This document shows, piece after piece, positions 31,201 to 41,210 of a stretch of 64,000 bases of DNA. The translations under genes were made by a program, and so were the position numbers. The DNA is from Lepidodermella squamata. Its lineage: Eukaryota > Gastrotricha. How positions within the stretch are numbered: the first letter of the stretch is position 1; the number at the start of each line of letters is the position of its first letter. The stretch spans positions 2,883,462 through 2,947,461 of the forward strand of contig JBLDXI010000004.1 in assembly GCA_047495785.1 (NCBI GenBank). Reading direction: 5' to 3'. The notes under the pieces were generated by a model. The model was given only the letters and a program-made list of their open reading frames with translations, was not told the DNA's origin and ran no database searches.

Positions 31201-33765
31201 CTCGCGATGCAGGCTGGTAGATAGTTTAGCACATGGCGATCGCAATTAGCCACAAGTTCAGGTGTAATAACTGCACGAAGATGCCTTTCAATGATTTCAC
31301 TCAAAAATTCACGACGGGTATTTTCTAGAACAGCGCCAACAACACGCGCAGCCTCGATAAGCTGGTAGTATTCCAGCCTACGCATAGCTAGTTCGTTTTT
31401 TATCGCAGCTTTTACAGCTGAAAAAACGTTTTCGATAGGGTTCAAAAACGGCGAATATGGTGGGAGAAATTTGAACTGATGCAGCTCCCACAGCGGAAAA
31501 TCGGCGTCAGGATAATGGCTTCTCAAATTGTCCAGAATAATGACAGCTTCGTTTTGATGGCCAATTCGCTCGCTAGTTTGCGTGGTAAACGTTGCGAATC
31601 GTTCAGCAGTCATGCCCCTTTCAGAAATTTCGTAGTAGACCAGCCCTCTAACAGGTGAAACTACCACCGCCACAGACATATTTTTGCCGGGAGAAGCTGT
31701 CGGCAGTAAAACATAGGCTCGCTGTCCTTTCGGCGCTCTGCCACGGCCGCGACGAGTCCAAAGCGAAACGCCAAATTCGTCTTGGTAGTAGTGAATTTGG
31801 CGATTCCGGATATCAGAGAACCAGAGCGCATATGCGGCTCGTTCCAAAATAACATCAGCCCGGTTGCGAGCAGCGGGATACGGGTGAAGACGTTTCATCG
31901 TAATTAGGGCGCCATCCAATTTTCTGTGGATCGTCGTGATCGAAAATTCTGCATTAAAATTTTGCAGCAGTCTCATCCTGAGATCCTCCAACGTCAGCTG
32001 GGAGTTTTCTTCGATTACCCCAACTAAATGTTCAGTAAACTGAGCTTCCCAACGGCGGGGAGCACCTCCTCGATGCTCAGCTTCAATGCGAGCATCGGTG
32101 CGATATGTGTTGATGATATTATACATGGTTCTGTTAGAAATTCCGAGAACCTTTGCAGCCGCATGAAAATCTTCGCCATTTTCGAAGGCAGTTACCAACC
32201 TTTCCCTGTCAATATTTGATGTCCTTTTGTACGCTCGCGGCATTTAAACGGATATCGAATGAATATTTTTTCAATGGAAAAAAATTTACTGATGTTATTT
32301 ACAACTCCAAGTGAAACGCTGATTTTATCGCTTTTACGGTCAATTTCCGGCAAATTCTCAATGAAAGATAGGAAAAATAGTGAAAAAATGAAAAAAATGA
32401 ATACGCAGAAAGAAATTGGCTCGTGCTAAGAAACCATTGTGAAATTTGTTTTGCACATTATGAAAATGCAAATGAAAAAAGGTGTATATGCAAAAATCAC
32501 TGAAATGTATTATTTGACATAGCCAAAGCTTGCTAGCATTTAGTCCTATAGAAATTTGGACTGCACCACGTGATTCTACGAGAAAAACTGCATAGTTTGA
32601 TGTATCACACGGCCATTTTTCTCACGCGGAACAACACAATTATTATGGTGCAATAAAGCAATAAAAAATTTGAAAAAACACAGTTATCTCCGGAAGTATG
32701 ATGGCTAGTAAAATGCTGAAAACCAACAGTTTTTTAGGGTTGTAATCGGGGTGGGGGATATTTTCGAGGTGTGGTATATTTATGATATACCAAAAAATTT
32801 GCAGAAAAAAGGTAAATACTGCTAACAACAAGTTTTCGTTTAATTGGACCGAAGCGTGAAAAAGAAGGATAACATCCGCTTTTGTTGATGATTTATCAGT
32901 TAGGTTTAGTTCTATATGATCGGAACACGATATCAGCCAAAAAATTAGTAGCATTTAATAAATATTTTGAAAATGATTGGCTGTAAAATTCAATATTACC
33001 CTCTCCTAACTTCGCTCTTTATCCCTCTATTGAGTTATAACACGTGTGTAACTTCTATTCTTAGGTCCAGCCCAAGCTAAGCAACAGGCTAATGGGGTGT
33101 TTATTTCGATTTTTTAGAAAATTGATAATGCGCTCTAATTTTTTTAAGTAATATGGGGTAGAATTTCGAGGTGCGGTATATTTGTGATCAAACGGTAATT
33201 TTTGTAGGGTTGTATTCGGGGTGCGGGATATTTTCGAGGTGCGGTATATTTTCGAGAAATACGGTAGATTGAAACTATTTTTTCAATTGCAATACTTTTC
33301 CTGGCATTTTCCCGAAAATCACCATTTAGAAGTTGTTGGTTATTGAAATGAGGCTTACATTCATATCACCAGGATTGTTACATCCTACGTTTCCGGGTAC
33401 GCAAAACGGTGTAATTGCCTCGTATTTGTAGCACATCCTGGCATTCTATAGATAAAACAGCAAAATTAAGAATTAATTTAGCAGCAAAGTTAACAGACCC
33501 CGGTGTTGCAGACCCCGGTTGTTCGGAAAACAGAGCCCAACTATACATGAAGAGAAAATTTAATTGGGTAGCTCTTCGAAGACATTTCATTGAGAAAAAC
33601 CTGATACTCGGCGAGTGGATCACAGCCATCCGCGGCTAGTACGCAGTTGGTGAAGCGGTTGTCGAACTGCGAGAAGCACCGAACCCAATTCAGCTGTTTG
33701 GCCAAGGTGTTGTCGCTTGACGCCAGCAGTAAGGCTAGCATCAGAGCACAGTGATATGAAACCAT
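28243..33765 (-). CDS. P3: secreted Cys-module C-type lectin-like protein, 7 exons
   Basis: Exons: A 33601..33765, B 33359..33445, C 29681..29764, D 29542..29622, E 29431..29482, F 29193..29353, G 28243..28731. Spliced length is 1119 nt, giving 372 aa with one open frame and consistent GT..AG borders (phases 0,0,0,0,1,0). Residues 1-22 are a signal peptide (MVSYHCALMLALLLAS). Cys cores are RCFSQFDNRFTNC (A), MCYKYEAITPFC (B), RCTSNSVIKTC (D), RCFDSTTKRFNDC (F) and RCLRTADGSVTC (start of G). Each is C-x(8-10)-C-x6-C. Exon G then gives a C-type-lectin-like domain (about residues 255-370) with WMGL, YKWSDGS, DRCGNLL and CGAWMIYAICE. The classical EPN and WND calcium/sugar motifs are not intact (NPD, WMI). 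It is probably a secreted recognition or matrix protein. A possible poly(A) signal lies at 28139..28144. A 2.3-kb transposon sits in the B-C intron. Confidence 0.85.
28790..28890. repeat. MITE-like segment in a P3 intron
   Basis: AAAAGCCGCTTTTTAATTGT, then AACTCGAATTTAGG in inverse and TTCAACGTCGCTAACGATAA, match the foldback at 43497..43694 over about 100 bp. Only one end is obvious here. Confidence 0.5.
30317..31054 (+). CDS. Accessory ORF of the IS630-like transposon (245 aa)
   Basis: Begins MASSEVSINNTSAHFSP. Residues about 30-75 are strongly basic with an alanine/lysine run (KQAAKQAAKQKKNRDAA) and an AT-hook-like KRRGRPMK. The middle is Pro/Ser/Gly-rich and likely disordered. The C-terminus (about 170-245) is compact and aromatic (WNPYEISLLEWVIWYCN, MVDDFIAWFRNTG). 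That block could be a helical SANT/Myb-like DNA-binding fold, but I am not certain. It converges with the transposase, leaving 127 bp between stops. Its presence within intact TIRs suggests it helps transposition. I do not recognise its family. Confidence 0.75.
   Translation: MASSEVSINNTSAHFSPVSPKTVIVETARRITLRSRSTVKTPNLQQLIEKKETEKAKQAAKQAAKQKKNRDAAVNKRRGRPMKNADKDSVLAAGPPLPLPNLSGFPTSFGASSSSTFHTLATGMSVSPDSAGTSNQGSFGSFVSAPPNLPHDTTGFQAPNVTSMQLYCQSSRAKRQWNPYEISLLEWVIWYCNSLGDKPSEQMVDDFIAWFRNTGRGDFSALLRRNSRAISYKASQVIRDRKKNK
31182..32243 (-). CDS. IS630/Tc1-superfamily DDE transposase (353 aa)
   Basis: Residues 10-65 form a helix-turn-helix DNA-binding region (FHAAAKVLGISNRTMYNII, ending GGAPRRW), followed by a second winged-helix-like part (SQLTLEDLRMRLL). 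The DDE_3 catalytic domain shows D155 (YYQDEFGVSLW), D238 (VIILDNLRSHYP) and E271 (PPYSPFLNPIENVFSAVK). By my count 32 residues lie between the last two, shorter than the 34 of classic Tc1. All three acidic residues and the PPYSPxLNPIE box are present with no stop, so it may be active. It would cut and paste the element at TA sites. GC content is higher than in the flanking introns. Confidence 0.92.
   Translation of the reverse strand: MPRAYKRTSNIDRERLVTAFENGEDFHAAAKVLGISNRTMYNIINTYRTDARIEAEHRGGAPRRWEAQFTEHLVGVIEENSQLTLEDLRMRLLQNFNAEFSITTIHRKLDGALITMKRLHPYPAARNRADVILERAAYALWFSDIRNRQIHYYQDEFGVSLWTRRGRGRAPKGQRAYVLLPTASPGKNMSVAVVVSPVRGLVYYEISERGMTAERFATFTTQTSERIGHQNEAVIILDNLRSHYPDADFPLWELHQFKFLPPYSPFLNPIENVFSAVKAAIKNELAMRRLEYYQLIEAARVVGAVLENTRREFLSEIIERHLRAVITPELVANCDRHVLNYLPACIASEPIMG
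32487..33358. other. P3 intron with repeated TCGAGGTG-GGTATATT motif
   Basis: The phrase TTTCGAGGTGCGGTATATTT or a close variant occurs at about 32763, 33167 and 33233, twice preceded by GGGTTGTATTCGGGGTG-type sequence. The block 32540..32710 is also related, inverted, to 19560..19720 inside the hAT element (shared TGCACCACGTGATTCT and AACTGCATAGTTTGATGTAT). Confidence 0.55.
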
Positions 33766-34264
33766 CTAATACGAGTGTGTTGACAGAGAAAAAAATCACG
33801 TTATAAATTTGTGAAAAATTTATCGAATGAAATGTGAATGACGGTGCGTTTCGTCGAGCTTGTTGTTTTTCATTTGGCGCTACTCCCCCCTGTGTTGCTA
33901 TCAAGCACGCTCCTGAGGTTGGCACGCGTTAAAAAGTGCTCAAGCGCTAATCAGGCCATGGTTGTTTATTATTTTGGCAACGAGAAACAGCAAAACAACT
34001 GGTCGCGTGCCAAAGAGTTCACTGCCGAGTCAGCTATTTTTAAATTAAAATAACGTGAAATCCCATTTTCATAAATTTAAAAGAAGGATGAAATTATCAG
34101 GGGCGATTTGATAATTGATTGAAAGAATAACAAAAATCAGCTCTAAAAACGCAAGAGTCAACGGAATCTTGTTGACTTCTTGCTCTCGCCGTTGTTCAAC
34201 GTTTATAAGTTTTGAATGCTTCACCGACGCAAATCGACGAAAAATAAACCTAAATAAGGATGAA
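33766..34264. other. No recognised gene upstream of P3
   Basis: Probable 5' flank of P3. A 72-codon ORF at 33838..34053 has no domain. I see no defined promoter element. Confidence 0.4.
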
Positions 34265-34266
34265 AT

Positions 34267-34329
34267 CTTTACTTTAATAATACTTTAATAATACTTTAAT
34301 AATAATAATACTTTAATAATACTTTAATC
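34267..34329. repeat. (ACTTTAATAAT)n microsatellite
   Basis: ACTTTAATAAT is repeated about five times with slight length variation, ending directly at the LINE 5' edge. Non-LTR elements often end next to such AT-rich repeats, or the insertion may have targeted it. Confidence 0.85.
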
Positions 34330-36590
34330 GGCTTCATGTTCCCCTCTGCGACCGTAGCGAATTAAAAAAGATTTCTCTGTCTTCCGAGATGCGAGTCCTT
34401 CTTAAGCAGAAGCGAGTACTGGAGCGGGCGATCTGTGGACATGTTGACCCCGTTCTTGCTGCCGAACTGCGGCGTCTGGACGGTGCGTTCCGAGATGCGA
34501 AGGAGCGGCACGCCTTTCGTCGTGACGTGGCCAATCTGCGGCAGGTCGAAGCGCTATCTGGACAACTTCGTTACCGAGAAGCTTGGGTGCGCCTGCGCCA
34601 ACTTGACCGGCACCAGCAGCCCCGCACGTGCGGGCCCATGACGCTCCCTGACGGTAGTATCCTCCACCCGTCCGTGACTCTGGCCGACGAGCTACTCACC
34701 CACTTTATCGCCCCTATGTATCCCTACTGTGATCCGGCCGCCGATGCGACAACGCGTCAGCGGTGGCTCGAGCTGGAACATGCAATGGCCAATGACCCGG
34801 CCTTGCAGCCAGTCGGTGTGATTCGGCTTCCTGGGCCTCAGGACTTTAGCGTCAGCCAACGGATGCTAGCGCGTGAGATCGATCGGCTGCAGCCTTTCAA
34901 GGCACCTGGACTCGATGGCATCGGCAATGTCTACTACAAGTGGGGCGGTGTTCCCCTGCAGATTCACCTTAGGCGGCTGTACAACATGTGTCTCGGAAGT
35001 GGTTTCGCCTTGCCTGATTGGAAGGAAGCCGTGGCTGTGGCGGTGCCGAAGTCCGGTAAGCCAAGGGCTGCGGTGTCCTCGCAGCGGCCTATTTCGTTAC
35101 TCCCTACTGATGGCAAGATTCTCGAGGCAATCATCGCCCGCTGGGTGAGCCAGGTGCTGGAGGACCAACATCTATTGCCGGATAATCAATTCGCGTTTCG
35201 TGAGCACCGGTCTGCGGTGGACGTCCCTGTCCGCGTAGCCCACAGGGTGCACAAGGCTCGAGTGGATAAGCGCAAGGTGGTAGTTGTCGGCCTGGATGTC
35301 AAGGCCGCATACGACTCGGTATGGCATGCCGGTCTCGTCTACAAGCTTGGCCAGTTGCCCCTCCCGCGCAACCTGGTCGGATGGCTCGCCGACTATCTTC
35401 GAGATCGAAAGTTGCAAGCTCGCGTTGCGGGTTTTCTGAGCAGACAGGTCCAGCTGCAGTGCGGCGTGCCGCAAGGTTCCCCGCTGTCGCTCCTACTCTA
35501 TGTCATCTACACTAGCGATCTTCTCCGGACCCCCAGTGCCCCTGGCTGTGACTTGGATGCCTACGCTGATGACCTGACGGTTGTCGGTTCTGGTGCCTCG
35601 TTCCCCGAAGCTGAGATGTGTGCTCAGGCGGCAGTCGATCGCGTCGCCGCTTGGGCCTGCCTGTGGCGGCAGCAATTCAACGCCGCAAAGAGTGAGGTTG
35701 TCGCATTCTCCCGTCGTCCCCCCGGTGTGAGGCTCGTGCTTGGAGGCACTGTCATCCCGCAAGTCTCTGTACTTCGAATTCTGGGCATTCTGTTTGATGA
35801 GAAGTTGACCTGGAAGCCCCATATCGACCATGTGCTCCATCGCTTTGGGAAAAATCTGTCGTGGTTCCGATCGGTTGTTAGCCGGCCAGGGCTGTCCTTC
35901 CGGTGGCGCCGCACCGCATACCTGGCGCTCGTCCGTTCCATCGCCACCTTCGGCTTCGTTTCCTTTGCGTCTGCTGCGAAGACGCAGCTCCGCCGCCTAG
36001 ACGTGCTTCAGAATAACTGTCTGCGCGCCATTCTCCATGTCCGTCTCGATGATCGTGTTCGTGTTAGTGCGCTGGAGCAGCGCTGTCGCCTGCCCAGTCT
36101 GTCCTCGCACTTACAAGCCGTCCAGTGCCGCTATGCCGACAACGTCGTACGCTTTGTGTTGCCGCTTCGCGAAGACATCGAGAATGTTCGGCTTTCCGCG
36201 TCGCCGCCTGTGAAGTCGCCTGTCTTCCTTCTCAACGCTCGCCTGCCGCCCGGCCCGCTCCCTGTCCCACAATGCTAGTCTCTCTCCTCTTTCTTCTTCC
36301 CCTTCCTGCTTATTTCCTTGTTTCTTCCTCTCCCGTCCTCTACCTTCCGTCTCTGCTGTCCTACCACTAATCACTAGCCTTCTGTCTTCTGCTGTGTCTG
36401 ATAATTCCGCTCCTTGTGATAATTTCAGTATGTGCCCGTCCGGTGTTATGAGTGGCGCACTGTCCCGGACAAGCGCCTTTTCGTGATGTGCCTGCGCCTT
36501 TTTTCTTACCTTCCAAATTGTATATTTTCGTTCGTTTTATCTGGAAAAAAGGACAAAATAAAAAGCTTTTCGTTTCGTTTCGTTAATAGA
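34330..36590 (+). mobile_element. 5'-truncated, GC-rich non-LTR retrotransposon
   Basis: GC-rich sequence begins abruptly after the AT microsatellite. It runs through the RT ORF into a CT-rich 3' UTR and ends with AAAATAAAAAGC and TTTCGTTTCGTTTCG repeats near 36551..36585, in place of a long poly(A) tail. No endonuclease domain is present upstream of the RT, so the copy is 5'-truncated. Base composition contrasts strongly with the rest of the window. Confidence 0.8.
34389..36278 (+). CDS. Non-LTR reverse transcriptase ORF (629 aa)
   Basis: RT domain motifs appear in order: DRLQPFKAPGLDGIGN (about 165-180), WKEAVAVAVPKSGKP, RPISLLPTDGKILE, first catalytic Asp at about 303 (VVGLDVKAAYDSVW), CGVPQGSPLSLLLYVIY, and the catalytic YADD at 392-395 (DAYADDLTVV). 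These are followed by the thumb motif LRILGILFDEKLTWKPHI. The C-terminal VLQNNCLRAIL block is usual for Jockey/I-group elements. The enzyme would copy the element's RNA at a nicked target. The ORF has no stop over its length, implying recent insertion. The PLSLLLY box replaces the more usual SPLLF. The first ATG may not be the true start, since the 5' part including the endonuclease is missing. Confidence 0.9.
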   Translation: MRVLLKQKRVLERAICGHVDPVLAAELRRLDGAFRDAKERHAFRRDVANLRQVEALSGQLRYREAWVRLRQLDRHQQPRTCGPMTLPDGSILHPSVTLADELLTHFIAPMYPYCDPAADATTRQRWLELEHAMANDPALQPVGVIRLPGPQDFSVSQRMLAREIDRLQPFKAPGLDGIGNVYYKWGGVPLQIHLRRLYNMCLGSGFALPDWKEAVAVAVPKSGKPRAAVSSQRPISLLPTDGKILEAIIARWVSQVLEDQHLLPDNQFAFREHRSAVDVPVRVAHRVHKARVDKRKVVVVGLDVKAAYDSVWHAGLVYKLGQLPLPRNLVGWLADYLRDRKLQARVAGFLSRQVQLQCGVPQGSPLSLLLYVIYTSDLLRTPSAPGCDLDAYADDLTVVGSGASFPEAEMCAQAAVDRVAAWACLWRQQFNAAKSEVVAFSRRPPGVRLVLGGTVIPQVSVLRILGILFDEKLTWKPHIDHVLHRFGKNLSWFRSVVSRPGLSFRWRRTAYLALVRSIATFGFVSFASAAKTQLRRLDVLQNNCLRAILHVRLDDRVRVSALEQRCRLPSLSSHLQAVQCRYADNVVRFVLPLREDIENVRLSASPPVKSPVFLLNARLPPGPLPVPQC

Positions 36591-39344
36591 ACATGGAACG
36601 TTCTCCCTCTTATTTATCAGACATAATGTGAATAAATTCGACTCAGCTCCGGCCTGCTCCAGCTTCTGTCAGCTTCTAAAACGCTGTGCTAGATCTTCTA
36701 GTCTCGGCACATTCACCAGAAATTACTATCAGTCCTGGAAATCAAGTTTTTGAATTCTAATTTTGACCTGACCCTGACAGACACTAAAGGAACAGCATGA
36801 CTGATGCTGAGAGCGCGTGCGACACTGGGAATGAGACGTGTTGTAATCCAAGCCGTGTTGTGATCTAAGGAGGCCGTCAAAACAACAGCAAAAAAGTCTT
36901 GAAAAACGACGACGGCAATACACCAGCTTCTCTCGCACTGGACGACGATGGCGGAATACGGAATAGGAGCGAGACCAACCACCAACCCGTAGCCAACCCG
37001 CGCCAACAAAAATTGTCTCAGACTGCGTAAGGTGAATTGTGAATTGTGAGTCAAGGTCTCTTCAAAATCCAATCTAACTAAGGTCTCTCGAAACCTTAAT
37101 ATATCTAGCACCTTTCCAAAAGTAAACACGAGCAAATAAATAAAGTGAAATCGTGTTTCAACGACTATCTCAAAAAGATCAAACAGTTCAGGAATCCTTA
37201 ACGGTGTTGAGGGCAAAATCGAGTTTTTGCCCGATAATTTAGGATTCATGTTCCCACATGGTTGTTCCGAGAAAAGCCTTTGTCCAGCAGCGTAATGAAT
37301 TATCCGCCTTGCATAACATATCTGAGCTGAATAACAGTGATGAGGCCTTTCGATCAGCGTTCGCAATTGCAAAGGGATAGATCAAAAAGGCCTGGTGAAT
37401 TCGAATGGCATCAATACGACATCAGACTTCAAATAGACGGAATTGGCGATAGAACCAGCATGGCGGGAGGCTATATCTCTGCCAATATTTGCTTGCCATC
37501 TAGAAAGCGAAAATTGGGCAGCGATGGTGAGTACCAATCGGCGGTCTTCAAAGCAGCGAGGAAAGTAGGCCGGTCAACCTGCCAGGGACGCGGTTTATCA
37601 GTAAACGAATTTGCCACTCGCTCTAATAATTTTACTTTTAAATGTGATTTGCGAGCGAAGCGAGATTTAGCTGACGCTATTATTAGAGATTTTGCAGTAA
37701 GAATTACCTGAGAAAATGCTCAAAAACTCGTGCAATTTCAAAAATGAGAAACTGAACATAGCGATTAAACGTCATTACGTGATTGACTATTGCCGTAATA
37801 CGTCATGGAGGTTTATTTATCCTTAAGGAATGAGGCCGAATTAAGCGTCATTTTGGAAAGCGGAAGGATTTCATGAAAAGCCGTGGATAGCTGTGGGTAG
37901 TCGTAGAAAGCCGTGGAAAACGATGGCAACCGCGCGGTTTCAATGGAAAGTCGTGCAATTGTGTACGCGAGCGGTTGCGCAACCGAATCGCGACCGAAAG
38001 CCGTGGAAAGTGCGAGTGAGTGCGTGGAATTGTGTGAGCTATAACCACGGGCAGGCGAAAAGTCGATTTCGACGTTTTCCGCGTCGTATTGAGAACAATG
38101 GCGCACATTAAACAATAGCGGGCTATTGTCATATGACATGCATTAACATGCTGTTTTTTCCTACACAATTCGGCGATTTAAAAATTTTCTGTTTTTTCGA
38201 ATGAAAATTTCTTTAAATTCGCCTCTATTTTCTCAACAAAACGATATAAATTTTGTTCCAATATTCTAATTTTTGGCCTACTTTTATAAGCAGTCCTCAC
38301 CGTCGCCCTGTCACCTGTTTTCTTTCACGAATTTCCCAATACATACGATAACAGCGGAATTAAAGGCGCGGGCTATAATAACTTAAGAAATTAATTGGTA
38401 ATAGATCTGGCATTTTTATTTATGACACATTTTTTGGTACTAAAACCGCCGCGAGACTCGCAAATTTGGCGCGAATTTGGCACAGCCAGAAGCCAAACGA
38501 GTCGAGGATAATCAGTTGCCATGGTTCGATCGAGTCTGGAAACGAACGTTGCCTCCATGAAGCCACTCAAATCGGTCTGCCAGCTGGGTTCGCACAGAAA
38601 TCAATGCATCTACATCGCGGCGTTTGGAAGACTGGCAATAATAGAAGCCATCAGCCATCAGCCACCTAGGATTGCTACAACATAGCTGGTGTTGGTGTTA
38701 AAAGTGCTTTCCCTTTTCCAACAAAATAACCGCAATTTTGGAATATTGTCACCTTACCGAAGCGAGCGAAGCGAGAAATTTTCCAAGAATATTCCTGAAA
38801 ATCGTTTTTCTCGCGCAGAAAAATCCTTGCTTTCCCGTTTCATTCTGATAAAGTAAACTCTTGAGGCAAGAGGATTCAACTCTCATTCATTTTTCATTCA
38901 AACCCCTAAATGAGTTGACGCTTGTTCAAAATGAATTGAATAGGGGTAGTGATAAAATATAGTGAATAAAAGTTGACGACATTTTAGCAAAATAAAAGAA
39001 AATAGGTTGATCCGGATGCTTGGAAAGGCTCTCAATTGCAAAGCATAACGGCCTAATAAAGGCCCAAAAATCTTCCGGGAATGCTTAGTATGTAAAAGCG
39101 AACATTTCACCACTTTCTGGCGGCCCCTGAGCACGTGCCCTCTATGCATATGCGTTAATCCGGTGTACGTAAAAAAAACAGACTATCCAACTGTCTCACA
39201 GCCCTCGATTATTGCTTATTCTTATTACTGAAGATGTAAAAGGCGTGTTCAAGATTGCCGCAGGTGTGTGTAAGGTGTAAGGAGGATTAGTAAGTATCAA
39301 TAATAAACTATCCTTGTCTCGAGTCGTTCAGTCGGTCCACAGGT
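36591..39344. other. No recognised gene (2.75 kb)
   Basis: Open frames at 36713..37372 (minus) and 37337..37711 (plus) show no domain. Imperfect repeats of GAAAGCCGTGGA occur at about 37877..38000. TGCGAGCGAAGCGAGATTTA at about 37650 recurs, nearly unchanged, at about 39748 within the hAT MITE. Confidence 0.45.
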
Positions 39345-39352
39345 CGTCAAAA

Positions 39353-39999
39353 GCAGGGGTTCTCAAACTTTTTCGCGGCGGTGCCCCCATTTGGGGCACG
39401 CGGTTAAGGCCGCGTGCCCCACTATTAAATCCATCTAAAAACGCAGATATCTCTTTTTCCTCATTGTGGAAAAACATGTAATCGGCTTCCCACTTTGGAT
39501 TGAAGTGATAGATCTTCTTCTTTGGGGCTTACTTAGATTTTTTCGTGGCAGGAGTTCCAACTTCAGACTCGGAAGCAGAATCATCGCCGTCATCTCCGAG
39601 TCATCTTGACCAGAACCCCTGCGACTGGTTTAAAATAGAGCATAATGTTGGCAGAGGCGTAGCCAGGATTCATTTTTGGTGGGTGATAATTTTTTTACCT
39701 GTGGCTTCGAAAATTTCGGGGTCGAAAAAACACTTACTAAGCCCATTTGCGAGCGAAGCGAGCTTTAGCTGACGCTTTTTCGGGCATTTTTTAGCTGAAA
39801 TTAGCCTCAGAATGCGTTAAAAGTTGCATGGTTCACATAACATTTGTTACTGGAGACCACTTTCAGGATTTCTTTGGTGGGTGTTTAAGAAAACTGGAAA
39901 CGGACAAAAATGGGCCGGCGTGCCCCAAGTCGCACGCATTCCCCGTCGGCCCTTCAAAATGCCCCAAGTCGCACGCGTGCCCCAGTTTGAGAACCCCTG
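39353..39999. mobile_element. 647-bp hAT-type MITE
   Basis: The ends are CAGGGGTTCTCAAACTTTTT and the inverse of CAGGGGTTCTCAAACTGGGG. The 8-bp duplication GTCAAAAG is exact at 39345..39352 and 40000..40007. Inside are two GCCCCAAGTCGCACGC repeats near the right end and a GCGAGCGAAGCGAGC word. No transposase is present. Confidence 0.92.
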
Positions 40000-40007
40000 G
40001 TCAAAAG

Positions 40008-41210
40008 GCATCAGTAAGGAGTGATAAAAAAAATAAACCCAATTTTCAGCAGGATTAAGGTGTGCCAGTAGAAAATGTGGAGTGACGACTTCGCACGACT
40101 TCGGCGCACAACATGCTAACTCTTGTGACATGGCGTCATCAGTCGTCTATCACCTGTTTTCAATCCTCCCGGGCACATGCTATTCGTACTGTTTTTCGGC
40201 TTGTGTGACATGGCAACTTTTGGCCTGCGACTAGCGGTGGTAGCACGTTCCCTGGCCCCTGACCCGCTCGCGTTTGGAAAAACCCTTACGCTACGTATGC
40301 GCTCTATTTTTACTGAGTAAGCAAATGTGACTCACACGTAAATGTTTAAATACTTCGTAATTTGTAGCTCATCTTGAATTGAAGCCCCCTGAGCAACGAT
40401 ACATTGACGTGCAAGCCCATCTCAAATAATAGCCCGGGATACTACATAACTTGATAAGATGCGTGATATGAACCCTAATGCCAAGTCAACCATCATGGAT
40501 CATGGGTGTGCACGAAAAAGTTATCCGTAGGTTATGCATGTTTAAAGTCAGACGCGCCCGCGTGCTTGACAAAGTCACCTCCGTCAACTGTCAAAGGCCG
40601 CAGGCCGACAGTGGTAATATAATTAATGGTGATTTACAATTAGTAATCAATACGTTACGAATGCGTTGAGGCGTTGAGGTGTTGAGGCATGTTCATCACT
40701 ACTTTTAGTTATCGAGAATATTCTACATACGAGTAATTCACAGCTATTTTTATTAGAAATGGTGCATGGGGGCATGGTGCATGCTGGCGTCGCCAATTCT
40801 TTTCATTAGATTTCAGCTGTTTCTTCGCGAGGCTGATAACAACTAGAAAGAAAAATCTTCATATAACCGACATTTTTTATTTACACACCTGCTTAGAAGA
40901 CCAAGAAAGTTGGTAGTAAATCGCACTTGAATCGCGAAGGTGTGAGTTAAAGAAGTTGCAGCCAAGTTGAAAAACACTGACTCGAACAATTACTCCTCGG
41001 CTTACGCTCGTTAAAAGGAAATGGCAGCCATTTTTCTCCGGTTTTATATTATTCTATTTATTCGATAAATCGTTAAATATCATTCTCGTTCTACCTCACC
41101 ATATACACTTTAAACACTTCATATCCGCAATTCTCTTCAATAAACACATGAAAATAATTTTAGTCTGATTTCGAATGTTCTAAACAGAAGTTTGATGATG
41201 ATGGCTGATT
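40008..41210. other. No recognised gene
   Basis: Region 3' of P4. A TTTATT at 41057..41062 could be the P4 poly(A) signal on the minus strand. Short ORFs only. Confidence 0.45.

Larger units (their letters stand above)
30175..32484. mobile_element. 2.3-kb IS630/Tc1-type transposon carrying two ORFs
   Basis: The ends are CACCTTTTTTCATTTGCATT, continuing TTCATAATGTGCAAAAC, and the near-exact inverse at the right (TIR about 45 bp). Both are flanked by TA (30173..30174 and 32485..32486), as in Tc1/mariner/IS630 elements. Inside are two convergent genes, a plus-strand 245-aa ORF and a minus-strand DDE transposase. Both are intact, so the insertion looks recent and potentially autonomous. It occupies the P3 intron between exons B and C. 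Confidence 0.88.

Noticed and set aside
34334-36374. Other-frame ORFs across the LINE on both strands
   Set aside because: GC-rich sequence opens several shadow frames; only 34389..36278 carries RT motifs.
36713-37372. 219-codon minus-strand ORF as a gene
   Set aside because: No domain, no signal peptide, no splice-compatible neighbours; composition not convincing.
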